64,000 nt of DNA, taken from assembly GCF_000346755.1 (NCBI RefSeq), contig NZ_ANNV01000152.1:30695-94694 (forward strand). Direction: 5' to 3'. Below are positions 1-8,901 of the stretch, one piece after another. Position numbers and translations under genes: made by a program. The notes beneath the pieces are model-generated. The model made no database searches, was not told the origin of the DNA, and was given only the letters and a program-made list of their open reading frames with translations. Source of the DNA: Pseudomonas sp. CBZ-4. GTDB taxonomy: Bacteria > Pseudomonadota > Gammaproteobacteria > Pseudomonadales > Pseudomonadaceae. Position 1 is the stretch's first letter. Every line of letters begins with the position of its first letter.

Positions 1-852
1 CAGGTCGTAGCGATAATCCTGGTTGTCCGGCTCCAGCTCCACCGCCTTGGACAGGCCCAGCAACGCATAAGGGCGTTCGCCGTGATGCAGCAACCACAGG
101 CCCAGGGCATGTTGCAGATAAGCCGACTCGGGATGCGCCGCCAGTTGCCGCGCCAGCAGTTGCCGGGATTCCTCGCTCTTGCCTTGCTTATCCAGTAGCT
201 CGATCTGCGCGACCACCGCTTGCAGGTTGTCCGGCTGCAAGCGCATCGCCTGTTCCAGGGCGTTTTGCGCGTCCGGCAACAGGGCGCTGTGGATGTACAA
301 CTGCGCCAGCTGAATCCAGCCCTCGGCGGTTTCGGGCTGGGCCTTGAGGTATTTGACGAATTCGTCGAGCACCTGCTGCAAAGGGCCGAAGTACAGGCCG
401 AGGGTGTCGGGCGACAGGCCGAGCAGGGCGTTGGCGGCGGCAAAGCGCACGCTTTGTTCCGGGTCGTCGAGTGCCGGGCCGAGCAACAGCGTGCGCTGGC
501 CGCTGGGCACCAGGCCGGCAATGCTGTGGATTGCCGCTTCGCGCACCTGCGGCGAATCGCTCAGCAGGTCCTTGTCGGCCAGCTTCAAGGCTTGCGGGCT
601 GGGGTAATTGGGCAACTCGGCGTGCAGCGCGGCGCGGCGTTCCGGGGACAGGTCCGGGCGGCCCAATTGCTGATACAACACGCGCGCCGCCCCCGGTTCG
701 CCGTTGCGTGCCTGTTTCAGGGCTTTGGAGTAACCATGGGCAATCGCCGGCGGCACGGCCACCTGGCTGGAGCGGGAGAAATACCACGTGATCAGCACAA
801 TCAACAGCAGGGCGCACAGGCCGACGAAGGAGTAACGGCGTGACTTAGACAT
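1..852 (-). CDS. TPR/HEAT-repeat membrane-anchored protein (partial, C-terminus off the left edge)
   Basis: The reading frame opens at the ATG at 852 and runs without a stop off the left edge, so about 284 residues are visible. An N-terminal signal anchor (residues about 8-25, LCALLLIVLITWYF) is followed by HEAT-like helices (PQVREAAIHSIAGL, PEQSVRFAAANALLGL). Tetratricopeptide-like repeats come next (AEGWIQLAQLYIHSALLPDA and the one after it, with the typical LxLxP ends). The protein probably sits on the periplasmic face of the inner membrane as a protein-interaction scaffold. Similar TPR proteins occur with cytochrome c maturation or multihaem cytochromes, but the neighbour that would show this lies outside the window. 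No strong ribosome binding site is visible. The function is not assigned. Confidence 0.75.
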   Translation of the reverse strand, partial: MSKSRRYSFVGLCALLLIVLITWYFSRSSQVAVPPAIAHGYSKALKQARNGEPGAARVLYQQLGRPDLSPERRAALHAELPNYPSPQALKLADKDLLSDSPQVREAAIHSIAGLVPSGQRTLLLGPALDDPEQSVRFAAANALLGLSPDTLGLYFGPLQQVLDEFVKYLKAQPETAEGWIQLAQLYIHSALLPDAQNALEQAMRLQPDNLQAVVAQIELLDKQGKSEESRQLLARQLAAHPESAYLQHALGLWLLHHGERPYALLGLSKAVELEPDNQDYRYDL

Positions 853-918
853 GCAGGCGTCCGCAAGTATTACAAAGCCGTCAGCTTCGGCCAGAGCAGG
901 GCAGGTGTCAAACCCGCG

Positions 919-1812
919 TCAGGTCAGCACGTAGTCCACCGGTTCCAGGGCGGGCGGCAAGTCGGTTTCGCCAAGGGCGGCGCGCACCTCGCGCTCCAGG
1001 TTGCGCAGGATCGCATTGCACGGCAGGTCGTTTTCGTCGAAGCCGAACGGGTCTTCGAGGTCATCGCCGATCTCGTCGAGACCAAAGAAGGTGTAGCTGA
1101 CGATGGCGGTGAACACCGGCGTCAACCACCCCAGCGGCTCGGCCATGGCAAACGGCAGCAGGATGCAGAACAGGTAGATGGTGCGGTGCAGCAGCAGGGT
1201 GTAGGGGAAGGGTAGCGGCGTGCTCTTGATCCGCTCGCACGACGCCTGCACCTGGCTCAGGCTGACCAGGCGGGTTTCCAGCTGGGTATACCGCCATTCG
1301 CTGATCACGCCGCGCTCGGCCAGTTCGGAAAAGCGCGCGCCCAACTGTTGCAGCAGGTTGTCCGGCAAGTTCGGGTGCGTCGCCGCCACCGCCGCCCAGG
1401 GCTTGATCGCCAAGGCTTCGTCTTCATGGCGCAAACGTGCGATCAGCCCATGGGCAAAGCCACACAAACCACGCAACAGCCCGGCACGCTCGGGCGAATC
1501 CCCCAGCACCTGGGTTTCGCGGATCAACGAGCGCACATCAATGATCATCTGCCCCAATTGCTTGCGGCCTTCCCACCAGCGGTCGTAGCAGGCGTTGTTG
1601 CGAAAGCTCATGAAGATCGACAGCGACAGGCCCAGCAACGTGAAGGGCGTGGCGTTGACCTTGGAAAAGTAGGCCGGGTGCCAGGTTTCCACCAGCACGA
1701 TCACCGACGCCAGCAACGTGACCAGCAGGCTGCGCAAGGCAATGCGCTTGGCAATCGAACCCTTGAGGGAAAACAGGATGCCCACGAGGTTGGGCTTGGG
1801 ACGGACAATCAT
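919..1812 (-). CDS. Bestrophin-family (YneE/UPF0187) membrane protein
   Basis: This 297-residue protein matches the bacterial bestrophin family, whose members form pentameric inner-membrane anion or cation channels. Visible features are the N-terminal RPKPN segment, hydrophobic helices at about residues 25-50 and 215-250, and the family motif NNACYDRWWEGRKQLG at about residues 72-87. The C-terminal part has the acidic DEIGDDLEDPFGFDENDLP stretch, where bestrophins place their cytoplasmic gate and calcium clasp. The length is normal for the family. The ATG at 1812 has only a weak AAGAAG ribosome binding site. It is transcribed away from the acyl-CoA synthetase gene across a 217-base gap. Substrate and physiological role cannot be read from the sequence. 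Confidence 0.85.
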   Translation of the reverse strand: MIVRPKPNLVGILFSLKGSIAKRIALRSLLVTLLASVIVLVETWHPAYFSKVNATPFTLLGLSLSIFMSFRNNACYDRWWEGRKQLGQMIIDVRSLIRETQVLGDSPERAGLLRGLCGFAHGLIARLRHEDEALAIKPWAAVAATHPNLPDNLLQQLGARFSELAERGVISEWRYTQLETRLVSLSQVQASCERIKSTPLPFPYTLLLHRTIYLFCILLPFAMAEPLGWLTPVFTAIVSYTFFGLDEIGDDLEDPFGFDENDLPCNAILRNLEREVRAALGETDLPPALEPVDYVLT

Positions 1813-2029
1813 CGGCGGGGGGACTTCTTTGGTGGCGCAGACCCTCAGGTTAGAAGCTCGTCGCCAACGCGTCCAATCGCTTGGGCTGACCGGTTGATCG
1901 GTGCGGTCGATGACTGGCCAAACCAGTCAGCCATGTTGAGGGCTTTGACCATTGCTGCTGGGGCGCGCTAGAGCGACTATTTCCGTGGTTTACGTCCTGA
2001 AAATAAAAAACACAGAAGGATTTGAAGCG

Positions 2030-3673
2030 ATGCGTGACTACTTGGCTGCCACCACCGGATTTGACTACGCCCACACTGTTGACGCCGCACTGGCCGGCAC
2101 CCTGCAAGGCCTCAATGCCTGCGTGGAGTGCTGTGACCGCCACGCGCTGCCCGGGCGCATCGCGTTGTTCTGGGAGGGCAAGGACGGCCGCAGCGCCACC
2201 TCGACCTTTACCGACTTGCAGGACCAGGCCGCACGCTTCGCCAATTTCCTCCTGGCCCAGGGCGTCAAGCGCGGTGATAAAGTCGCGGGGTTGCTGCCAC
2301 GCACGGCGGAATTGCTGGTGGTGGTGTTTGCCACCTGGCGCATCGGCGCGGTCTATCAACCGTTGTTCACCGCCTTTGGTCCCAAGGCCATCGAGCATCG
2401 CCTCAACAGCTCCGGCGCGGCGCTGGTGGTCACCGACGCGGTCAACCGGCCGAAACTGGCGGAAGTCGAAGGCTGCCCGACCATCGTTACGGTCACCGGC
2501 GCCAAGGGCGAAGGCCTGGTGCGCGGCGATTTCAGTTTCTGGGCCGAGCTGCCCAACTATTCCAATAGCTGTGAGCCGGTGCTGCTGGGCGCTGACGAGC
2601 CGTTCCTGCTGATGTTCACCTCGGGCACCACCGGCCCGTCGAAGGCGCTGTCGGTGCCGCTCAAGGCTATTGTCGCGTTCCAGAGCTACACCCGCGACGC
2701 CGTGGACCTGCGCCCCGAAGACGCGTTCTGGAACGTCGCCGACCCGGGCTGGGCCTACGGCATCTACTTCGGCGTGACCGGCCCGTTGTCCATGGGCCAC
2801 CCGATCACCTTCTACGATGGCCCCTTCACCCTGGAAAGCACCTGCCGGGTCATCAACAAATACGGGATCACCAACCTCACCGGTTCACCCACCGCGTACC
2901 GCCTGTTGATTGCCGGCGGCGAGCAGTTCGCCCATTCGATCAAGGGCAAGCTGCGCATTGTCAGCAGCGCCGGCGAGCCGCTGAACCCGGAAGTGATCCG
3001 CTGGTTCGCCGACAACCTCGGCGTGACCATCCACGACCACTACGGCCAGACCGAACTGGGCATGGTGCTGTGCAATCACCATGGCCTGGAGCATCCGGTG
3101 CATGTCGGTTCGGCCGGCTTTGCCTCGCCGGGGCACCGCATCGTGGTGCTCGATGATGACTATCAAGAGTTGCCAGCCGGCCAGCCGGGCATCCTCGCCA
3201 TCGACCGCGAACAGTCGCCGATGTGCTGGTTCGCCGGCTATGACGGCGTAAAGACCAAGGCGTTTGTCGACAAGTACTACCTGAGCGGCGACACCGTGGA
3301 GCTGAACCCCGACGGCAGCATCAGTTTTGTCGGGCGCAGCGACGATGTGATCACCACGTCCGGCTACCGCGTCGGCCCGTTCGATGTGGAAAGCGCGCTG
3401 GTGGAACGCCCGGCGGTGATCGAAGCCGCGGTGGTCGGCAAGCCGGACCCCGAGCGCACCGAACTGGTGAAAGCCTTCGTGGTGATCAACAGCCAATACC
3501 GCGCCACCCCGGAACTGGCCGAGGAACTGCGCCTGCACGTGCGCAAACGCCTCGCCGCCCATGCCTACCCACGGGAAATCGAATTCGTCAGCGACTTGCC
3601 CAAGACCCCGAGCGGCAAGCTGCAACGTTTTATCTTGCGTAACCAGGAAATCGCCAAGGCGGCGGTGGCCTGA
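2030..3673 (+). CDS. Acyl-CoA synthetase (AMP-binding, short/medium-chain type)
   Basis: This 547-residue ANL-superfamily ligase should activate a short or branched-chain acid to its CoA thioester through an acyl-adenylate. The ATP-binding motif TSGTTGPSK begins at residue 197. The hinge region (YYLSGDTVELNPDGSISFVGRSD) follows, and the C-terminal catalytic lysine lies in PKTPSGK near residue 530. I chose the ATG at 2030 because AGAAGGA lies just upstream; a longer in-frame form from a TTG at 1952 has no such support. It is the first gene of a five-gene set with short gaps (12-18 bases). The order matches the fadDx-fadB2x-fadAx-type cluster known from P. putida (PP_2213-PP_2217). The exact acid is not known. 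Confidence 0.9.
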   Translation: MRDYLAATTGFDYAHTVDAALAGTLQGLNACVECCDRHALPGRIALFWEGKDGRSATSTFTDLQDQAARFANFLLAQGVKRGDKVAGLLPRTAELLVVVFATWRIGAVYQPLFTAFGPKAIEHRLNSSGAALVVTDAVNRPKLAEVEGCPTIVTVTGAKGEGLVRGDFSFWAELPNYSNSCEPVLLGADEPFLLMFTSGTTGPSKALSVPLKAIVAFQSYTRDAVDLRPEDAFWNVADPGWAYGIYFGVTGPLSMGHPITFYDGPFTLESTCRVINKYGITNLTGSPTAYRLLIAGGEQFAHSIKGKLRIVSSAGEPLNPEVIRWFADNLGVTIHDHYGQTELGMVLCNHHGLEHPVHVGSAGFASPGHRIVVLDDDYQELPAGQPGILAIDREQSPMCWFAGYDGVKTKAFVDKYYLSGDTVELNPDGSISFVGRSDDVITTSGYRVGPFDVESALVERPAVIEAAVVGKPDPERTELVKAFVVINSQYRATPELAEELRLHVRKRLAAHAYPREIEFVSDLPKTPSGKLQRFILRNQEIAKAAVA

Positions 3674-3691
3674 TCCACTTTTAAGGACACA

Positions 3692-4462
3692 ATGATGCAG
3701 ATCGAAAACAAGGTATTCCTGGTCAGCGGCGGCGCTTCGGGCCTCGGCGCGGCCACCGCCGAGATGCTGGTCGCCGCTGGCGCCAAGGTCATGCTGGTGG
3801 ACCTGAACGCCGACGCGGTCGCGGCCAAGGCCAAGCAGTTGGGTGATAACGCGCGCAGTGCGGTGGCGGACATCAGCCAGGAAGCGGCCGCCGAGGCGGC
3901 GGTACAAGCCGCGGTTACCGCGTTTGGCGGTTTGCACGGCCTGGTCAACTGCGCCGGTGTGGTGCGTGGCGAAAAGATCCTCGGCAAGAACGGCCCCCAC
4001 GCCCTGGCCAGCTTTGCCCAGGTGATCAACGTCAACCTGATCGGCAGCTTCAACCTGCTGCGCCTGGCCGCTGCGGCCATCGCTGAAACCGAAGCGAATG
4101 CCGATGGCGAGCGCGGCGTGATCATCAACACGGCCTCGGTGGCCGCGTTTGACGGGCAGATCGGCCAGGCGGCGTATTCCGCCTCCAAAGGCGCGATTGC
4201 CAGCCTCACCTTGCCCGCTGCCCGTGAACTGGCACGCTTTGGTATCCGCGTGATGACCATCGCCCCGGGCATTTTCGAGACGCCGATGATGGCCGGCATG
4301 ACCCCGGAAGTACGCGACTCCCTGGCCGCCGGCGTGCCATTCCCGCCGCGCCTGGGCAAACCGGCCGAATACGCCGCGCTGGTGCGTCACATCATTGAAA
4401 ACAGCATGCTCAACGGCGAGGTGATCCGTCTCGACGGTGCCTTGCGCATGGCGGCCAAGTAA
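3692..4462 (+). CDS. SDR 3-hydroxyacyl-CoA dehydrogenase (HSD17B10-like)
   Basis: This 256-residue short-chain dehydrogenase belongs to the type that oxidises 3-hydroxy-2-methylbutyryl-CoA or short 3-hydroxyacyl-CoAs with NAD. The N-terminal Rossmann motif GGASGLGAA is present, and Asp38 (MLVDLNAD) suggests NAD preference. The catalytic Ser149, Tyr162 and Lys166 are in place (YSASK). The C-terminal GEVIRLDGALRMAAK is typical. Two ATG codons in tandem (3692 and 3695) follow AAGGACACA, and either could be used. It lies between the synthetase and the thiolase. An SDR of this type paired with a thiolase points to isoleucine or other 2-methyl acyl-CoA oxidation, which is an inference from context. 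Confidence 0.9.
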   Translation: MMQIENKVFLVSGGASGLGAATAEMLVAAGAKVMLVDLNADAVAAKAKQLGDNARSAVADISQEAAAEAAVQAAVTAFGGLHGLVNCAGVVRGEKILGKNGPHALASFAQVINVNLIGSFNLLRLAAAAIAETEANADGERGVIINTASVAAFDGQIGQAAYSASKGAIASLTLPAARELARFGIRVMTIAPGIFETPMMAGMTPEVRDSLAAGVPFPPRLGKPAEYAALVRHIIENSMLNGEVIRLDGALRMAAK

Positions 4463-4474
4463 GGAGTTCGAACC

Positions 4475-5659
4475 ATGACTGATCCCATCGTAATCGTCAG
4501 CGCCGTGCGCACGCCCATGGGCGGCTTCCAGGGCGACCTCAAGGGCCTGACCGCGCCGCAACTGGGTGCTGCCGCCATTCGTGCCGCCGTCGAGCGCGCC
4601 GGTATCGCCCACGATGCCGTGGATGAAGTGCTGTTCGGCTGCGTCCTGCCGGCAGGCTTGGGCCAGGCGCCTGCGCGCCAGGCGGCGCTGGGTGCCGGGC
4701 TGGACAAATCCACCCGTTGCACCACCCTCAACAAGATGTGCGGCTCGGGCATGGAAGCGGCCATCCTGGCCCACGACTCGCTGCTGGCGGGCAGCATTGA
4801 GATAGCAATCGCCGGGGGCATGGAAAGCATGTCCAACGCGCCGTACCTGCTGGACCGTGCCCGCAGCGGTTATCGCATGGGCCACGGCCGCGTGCTCGAT
4901 CACATGTTCCTCGACGGCCTTGAAGATGCGTATGACAAAGGCCGCCTGATGGGCACCTTTGCCGAAGACTGCGCCGAGCACAACGGTTTTACCCGTGAAG
5001 CCCAGGACGCGTTCGCCATCGCCTCCCTGACCCGCGCGCAGCAAGCGATCAGCGACGGCAGCTTTGACGCGGAAATCGTCCCGGTGCAGGTCACCGTGGG
5101 CAAGGAACAGAAAACCATCCAGCACGACGAACAACCGCCGAAAGCCAAGCTGGACAAGATTGCCAGCCTGAAACCGGCGTTCCGCGACGGCGGCACGGTC
5201 ACGGCGGCGAACTCCAGTTCGATTTCCGATGGTGCGGCGGCGTTGCTGCTGATGCGCCAATCCGAGGCGCACAAACGCGGCCTCACCCCCTTGGCGGTGA
5301 TCCACGGGCACGCGGCGTTTGCCGATGAGCCGGGGCTGTTTCCAGTGGCGCCGGTAGGGGCGATTCGCAAGCTGATGAGCAAGACCGGCTGGAACCTCGA
5401 CGAGGTGGACCTGTTCGAAATCAACGAAGCCTTCGCCGTGGTCAGCCTGGTGACCATGAGCAAACTGGAAATTCCCCACAGCAAGGTGAATATCCACGGC
5501 GGCGCCTGCGCCCTGGGCCACCCGATTGGCGCGTCCGGTGCGCGCATCCTGGTGACCTTGCTCGCGGCCTTGCGCCAAAAGGGCCTCAAGCGTGGCGTCG
5601 CCGCCATCTGCATCGGCGGTGGTGAAGCCACGGCCATGGCTGTCGAATGCCTGTATTAA
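4475..5659 (+). CDS. Acetyl-CoA C-acyltransferase (thiolase)
   Basis: This 394-residue thiolase cleaves a 3-ketoacyl-CoA with CoA and releases acetyl-CoA. All catalytic residues are visible at the standard positions: nucleophile Cys89 (NKMCGSGME), His349 (GHPIGASGAR) and Cys379 (CIGGGEATA). The covering-loop sequence GGMESMSNAPYLL is also present. The gene starts 12 bases after the SDR stop, with AAGGAGTTCGAACC as an excellent ribosome binding site. It ends 12 bases before the acyl-CoA dehydrogenase. In this cluster it would perform the last step, for example 2-methylacetoacetyl-CoA to propionyl-CoA plus acetyl-CoA. Confidence 0.93.
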   Translation: MTDPIVIVSAVRTPMGGFQGDLKGLTAPQLGAAAIRAAVERAGIAHDAVDEVLFGCVLPAGLGQAPARQAALGAGLDKSTRCTTLNKMCGSGMEAAILAHDSLLAGSIEIAIAGGMESMSNAPYLLDRARSGYRMGHGRVLDHMFLDGLEDAYDKGRLMGTFAEDCAEHNGFTREAQDAFAIASLTRAQQAISDGSFDAEIVPVQVTVGKEQKTIQHDEQPPKAKLDKIASLKPAFRDGGTVTAANSSSISDGAAALLLMRQSEAHKRGLTPLAVIHGHAAFADEPGLFPVAPVGAIRKLMSKTGWNLDEVDLFEINEAFAVVSLVTMSKLEIPHSKVNIHGGACALGHPIGASGARILVTLLAALRQKGLKRGVAAICIGGGEATAMAVECLY

Positions 5660-5671
5660 GGACTGAACCCC

Positions 5672-6799
5672 ATGTTGCCCAATGACGAACAACTGCAAAT
5701 CAGCGACGCGGCCCGGCAATTTGCCCAGGAGCGCCTGAAACCCTTCGCCGCCGAGTGGGACCGCGAGCACCGCTTCCCCAAGGAAGCCATCGGCGAAATG
5801 GCCGAATTGGGCTTTTTCGGCATGCTCGTGCCGGAGCAGTGGGGAGGTTGCGACACCGGCTACCTGGCCTACGCCATGGCCCTCGAAGAGATCGCTGCCG
5901 GCGACGGTGCGTGCTCGACCATCATGAGCGTGCACAACTCGGTGGGTTGCGTGCCGATCCTCAAGTTCGGCAACGATCAGCAGAAAGAGCAGTTCCTCAC
6001 GCCCCTGGCCAGCGGCGCCATGCTGGGCGCGTTTGCGTTGACCGAGCCCCAGGCCGGCTCCGACGCCAGCAGCCTGAAAACCCGTGCGCGCCTGGAGGGC
6101 GACCACTACGTGCTGAACGGTTGCAAACAGTTCATCACCTCCGGGCAAAACGCCGGGATCGTGATTGTGTTTGCGGTCACCGACCCGGCGGCGGGCAAGC
6201 GCGGGATCAGCGCGTTTATCGTGCCCACCGATGCCCCCGGCTACAGCGTGGCGCGGGTCGAGGACAAGCTCGGCCAGCATGCGTCCGACACCTGCCAGAT
6301 CCTCTTTGAAGACGTCAAAGTGCCGGTGGCCAACCGGTTGGGCGAGGAGGGCGAAGGCTACAAGATCGCCCTGGCGAACCTGGAAGGCGGGCGCGTGGGC
6401 ATCGCCTCGCAATCGGTGGGCATGGCCCGCGCCGCCTTTGAAGCGGCGCGGGACTACGCCCGTGAGCGTGAAAGCTTCGGCAAGGCGCTGATCGAACACC
6501 AGGCCGTGGCGTTCCGCCTGGCGGACATGGCCACGCAAATCGCCGTCGCCCGGCAGATGGTGCATTACGCCGCCGCCCTGCGTGACAGCGGCAAGCCGGC
6601 GCTGGTGGAAGCCTCGATGGCCAAGCTGTTCGCCTCGGAAATGGCCGAGAAAGTCTGCTCGGCCGCCTTGCAAACCCTCGGCGGTTACGGTTACCTGAGC
6701 GACTTCCCCCTGGAGCGCATCTACCGCGATGTGCGGGTCTGCCAGATCTACGAAGGCACCAGCGATATCCAACGCATGGTCATCTCACGCAATCTCTAA
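5672..6799 (+). CDS. Acyl-CoA dehydrogenase (short/branched-chain)
   Basis: This 375-residue FAD flavoprotein introduces the alpha-beta double bond into an acyl-CoA and passes electrons to ETF. The FAD and substrate motifs are present: GAFALTEPQAGSDAS, the FITSGQNAG region, and the C-terminal QTLGGYGYLSDFPLERIYRD. The catalytic base is Glu361 in YEGTSDIQRMVI. The length is normal. It is co-directional in the operon, with an AAGGACTGAACCCC site before the ATG. It is a clear paralogue of the minus-strand dehydrogenase at 7747-8898. The short-chain or 2-methyl-branched assignment comes from gene context. Confidence 0.92.
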   Translation: MLPNDEQLQISDAARQFAQERLKPFAAEWDREHRFPKEAIGEMAELGFFGMLVPEQWGGCDTGYLAYAMALEEIAAGDGACSTIMSVHNSVGCVPILKFGNDQQKEQFLTPLASGAMLGAFALTEPQAGSDASSLKTRARLEGDHYVLNGCKQFITSGQNAGIVIVFAVTDPAAGKRGISAFIVPTDAPGYSVARVEDKLGQHASDTCQILFEDVKVPVANRLGEEGEGYKIALANLEGGRVGIASQSVGMARAAFEAARDYARERESFGKALIEHQAVAFRLADMATQIAVARQMVHYAAALRDSGKPALVEASMAKLFASEMAEKVCSAALQTLGGYGYLSDFPLERIYRDVRVCQIYEGTSDIQRMVISRNL

Positions 6800-6810
6800 G
6801 GAGCCGATAC

Positions 6811-7584
6811 ATGAGTTACGAAACCATCCTGCTCGAAGTCCAGGGCCGCGTCGGACTGATTACCCTCAACCGCCCGCAAGCCCTGAACGCGCTGAATGCG
6901 CAACTGGTCAGCGAACTGAACCAGGCGCTGGACGGCCTGGAAGCCAACCCTGAAATCGGCTGCATCGTGCTGACCGGCTCGAAAAAAGCCTTCGCTGCCG
7001 GCGCCGACATCAAGGAAATGGCCGAGCTGACCTACCCGCAGATCTACCTCGACGACCTGTTCAGCGACAGCGACCGCGTGGCCAACCGCCGCAAGCCGAT
7101 CATCGCTGCCGTCAACGGCTTCGCCCTCGGTGGTGGCTGTGAACTGGCACTGATGTGCGACTTCATCCTGGCCGGCGATGGCGCCAAGTTCGGCCAGCCG
7201 GAAATCAACCTCGGCGTACTGCCGGGCATGGGCGGCACCCAACGCCTGACCCGCGCCGTGGGCAAGGCCAAGGCCATGGAAATGTGCCTGACCGGGCGCT
7301 TTATCGACGCGGTGGAAGCCGAGCGTTGCGGCATCGTCGCCCGTATCGTGCCGGCCGATGAACTGCTGGAAGAAGCGCTGAAAGTCGCCACGCTGATCGC
7401 CGGCAAGTCGGTGCCCATCAGCATGATGGTCAAGGAAAGCGTGAACCGTGCGTTTGAAGTCAGCCTGTCGGAAGGCGTGCGCTTTGAGCGTCGGGTGTTC
7501 CATGCGGCGTTCGCGACGCAGGATCAGAAGGAAGGCATGGCGGCGTTTGTGGCCAAGCGCGCGCCCGAGTTCAAGGACAAGTAA
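6811..7584 (+). CDS. Enoyl-CoA hydratase (crotonase family)
   Basis: This 257-residue crotonase-fold enzyme hydrates trans-2-enoyl-CoA to 3-hydroxyacyl-CoA. The oxyanion-hole segments AAGADIKEM and FALGGGCELAL are present. Both catalytic glutamates are visible: Glu111 in GGGCELAL and Glu131 in FGQPEINLG, at the usual spacing of 20. The GMGGTQRL motif follows. The ribosome binding site AAGGAGCCGATAC precedes the ATG at 6811. It is the last gene of the plus-strand five-gene set and is followed by a REPIN hairpin. With its neighbours it completes dehydrogenation, hydration, oxidation and thiolysis. Confidence 0.93.
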   Translation: MSYETILLEVQGRVGLITLNRPQALNALNAQLVSELNQALDGLEANPEIGCIVLTGSKKAFAAGADIKEMAELTYPQIYLDDLFSDSDRVANRRKPIIAAVNGFALGGGCELALMCDFILAGDGAKFGQPEINLGVLPGMGGTQRLTRAVGKAKAMEMCLTGRFIDAVEAERCGIVARIVPADELLEEALKVATLIAGKSVPISMMVKESVNRAFEVSLSEGVRFERRVFHAAFATQDQKEGMAAFVAKRAPEFKDK

Positions 7585-7623
7585 TTCCCAAACACAGAAG
7601 ATCACACTGTGGGAACTGGACCC

Positions 7624-7710
7624 TGTGGGAGCTGGCTTGCCTGCGATGCAGACACCTCGGTTTATCTGTTAGACCGAGGTGATGCTATCGCAGGCAAGCC
7701 AGCTCCCACA
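7624..7710. repeat. REPIN (inverted pair of REP elements)
   Basis: Two 24-base arms face each other exactly: TGTGGGAGCTGGCTTGCCTG and four more bases at 7624-7647, and the reverse complement at 7687-7710. An inner CCTCGG/CCGAGG stem lies at 7655-7660 and 7674-7679. The same element recurs at 23077-23162 and, in part, at 52237 and 63964. It sits between the ends of two convergent operons, where it may also stop transcription. Confidence 0.9.
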
Positions 7711-7746
7711 GGATCAGCACCCACATTGGGTTTTGCAGTGTGTCAG

Positions 7747-8898
7747 TTACAGCTGGTAGTTCTTGAGTTCCCTGGCAATCACCATCCGCTGAATCTCGCT
7801 AGTTCCCTCATAAATCTGCGTGATCCGCGCATCCCGGTAGTAACGCTCCACCGGGTAATCCTCCAGGTACCCGTAGCCGCCATGAATCTGCATCGCTGAC
7901 GAGCAGACCTTCTCCGCCATTTCCGAGGCAAACAGCTTGGCCTGGGACGCTTCCGACAGGCACGGCTTGCCGGCGCTGCGCAGGCGTGCGGCGTGGAGGA
8001 TCAGCAAGCGCGCGGCATTCAGGCGGGTTTGCATGTCGGCGAGCAGGTTGGCCACGCTCTGGTGCTCGATGATCGCCTTGTCGAACTGCACCCGATCACG
8101 GGCGTAGGCCAATGCCGCTTCAAACGCCGCCCGGGCGATGCCCAAGGCCTGGGCAGCGATGCCGATGCGGCCGCCTTCGAGGTTGGACAGGGCGATGGCC
8201 AGGCCCTTGCCACGCTCGCCCAGCAGGTTGGCCTCAGGCACGCTGCATTGGTTGAGGGTGACGGCGCAGGTGTCCGAGGCGCGGATGCCCATCTTGTGTT
8301 CCGTGCGATCCACCACAAAGCCGGGCGTGTCGGTGGGCACCAGGAACGCGGAGATACCCTTTTTGCCCAAGTCGGGATCGGTCACGGCAAACACGATGGC
8401 CAGCTTGGCGCGCTTGCCGTTGCTGACAAACTGCTTGGCGCCATTGATCACCCACTGGCCGTCGCGCAGCTCGGCGCGGGTGCGCAGGTTGTGCGCCTCG
8501 GAGCCGGCCTGGGGTTCGGTCAGGCAGAAGCAGCCAATCGCCTGGCCGCTGGCCAGATCGGCCAGCCAGGTCTGTTTCTGTTCATCGGAGCCGTAGTTGA
8601 GGATGGGCCCGCAACCCACTGAATTATGGATACTCATCAGCGCCCCCGTGGCGCCGTCACCGGCTGAAATCTCCTCGACGGCGAGGGCGTAGGCGACGTA
8701 ATCCACGTAGGTGCCGCCCCATTCTTCCGGCACCACCATGCCCAGCAAGCCCAGCTCGCCCATCTTCGCGACCAGTGCGTCGTCGATCCAGCCGGCTTTC
8801 TCCCAGGCTTGGGCGTGGGGCGCAATTTCACCCCGGGCAAAGTCGCGCGCCATGTCGCGGATCATCACTTGTTCTTCTGTGTATTCAATATCTTGCAT
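7747..8898 (-). CDS. Acyl-CoA dehydrogenase (likely isobutyryl-CoA type)
   Basis: This 383-residue acyl-CoA dehydrogenase has the motifs GCFCLTEPQAGSEAHN, FVSNGKRAKL, IHGGYGYLEDYPVERYYRD and the catalytic Glu364 in YEGTSEIQRMVI. It starts only 3 bases after the 3-hydroxyisobutyryl-CoA hydrolase-like gene ends, so the two form one transcription unit. Pairing with that hydrolase suggests that it oxidises isobutyryl-CoA to methacrylyl-CoA in valine breakdown. This is inferred from context, because acyl-chain preference cannot be read from the motifs. It converges on the plus-strand fatty-acid cluster, which contains its paralogue. Confidence 0.9.
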   Translation of the reverse strand: MQDIEYTEEQVMIRDMARDFARGEIAPHAQAWEKAGWIDDALVAKMGELGLLGMVVPEEWGGTYVDYVAYALAVEEISAGDGATGALMSIHNSVGCGPILNYGSDEQKQTWLADLASGQAIGCFCLTEPQAGSEAHNLRTRAELRDGQWVINGAKQFVSNGKRAKLAIVFAVTDPDLGKKGISAFLVPTDTPGFVVDRTEHKMGIRASDTCAVTLNQCSVPEANLLGERGKGLAIALSNLEGGRIGIAAQALGIARAAFEAALAYARDRVQFDKAIIEHQSVANLLADMQTRLNAARLLILHAARLRSAGKPCLSEASQAKLFASEMAEKVCSSAMQIHGGYGYLEDYPVERYYRDARITQIYEGTSEIQRMVIARELKNYQL

Positions 8899-8901
8899 GG
8901 C

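Noticed and set aside
2885..6772. Very long open frame on the minus strand (almost 1300 codons) opposite the acyl-CoA cluster
   Set aside because: It is His/Gly/Asp-rich shadow coding opposite five well-supported enzymes, as often seen in high-GC genomes. The same applies to long frames at 11671-14592 (+), 17630-19714 (+) and 35404-38721 (-).
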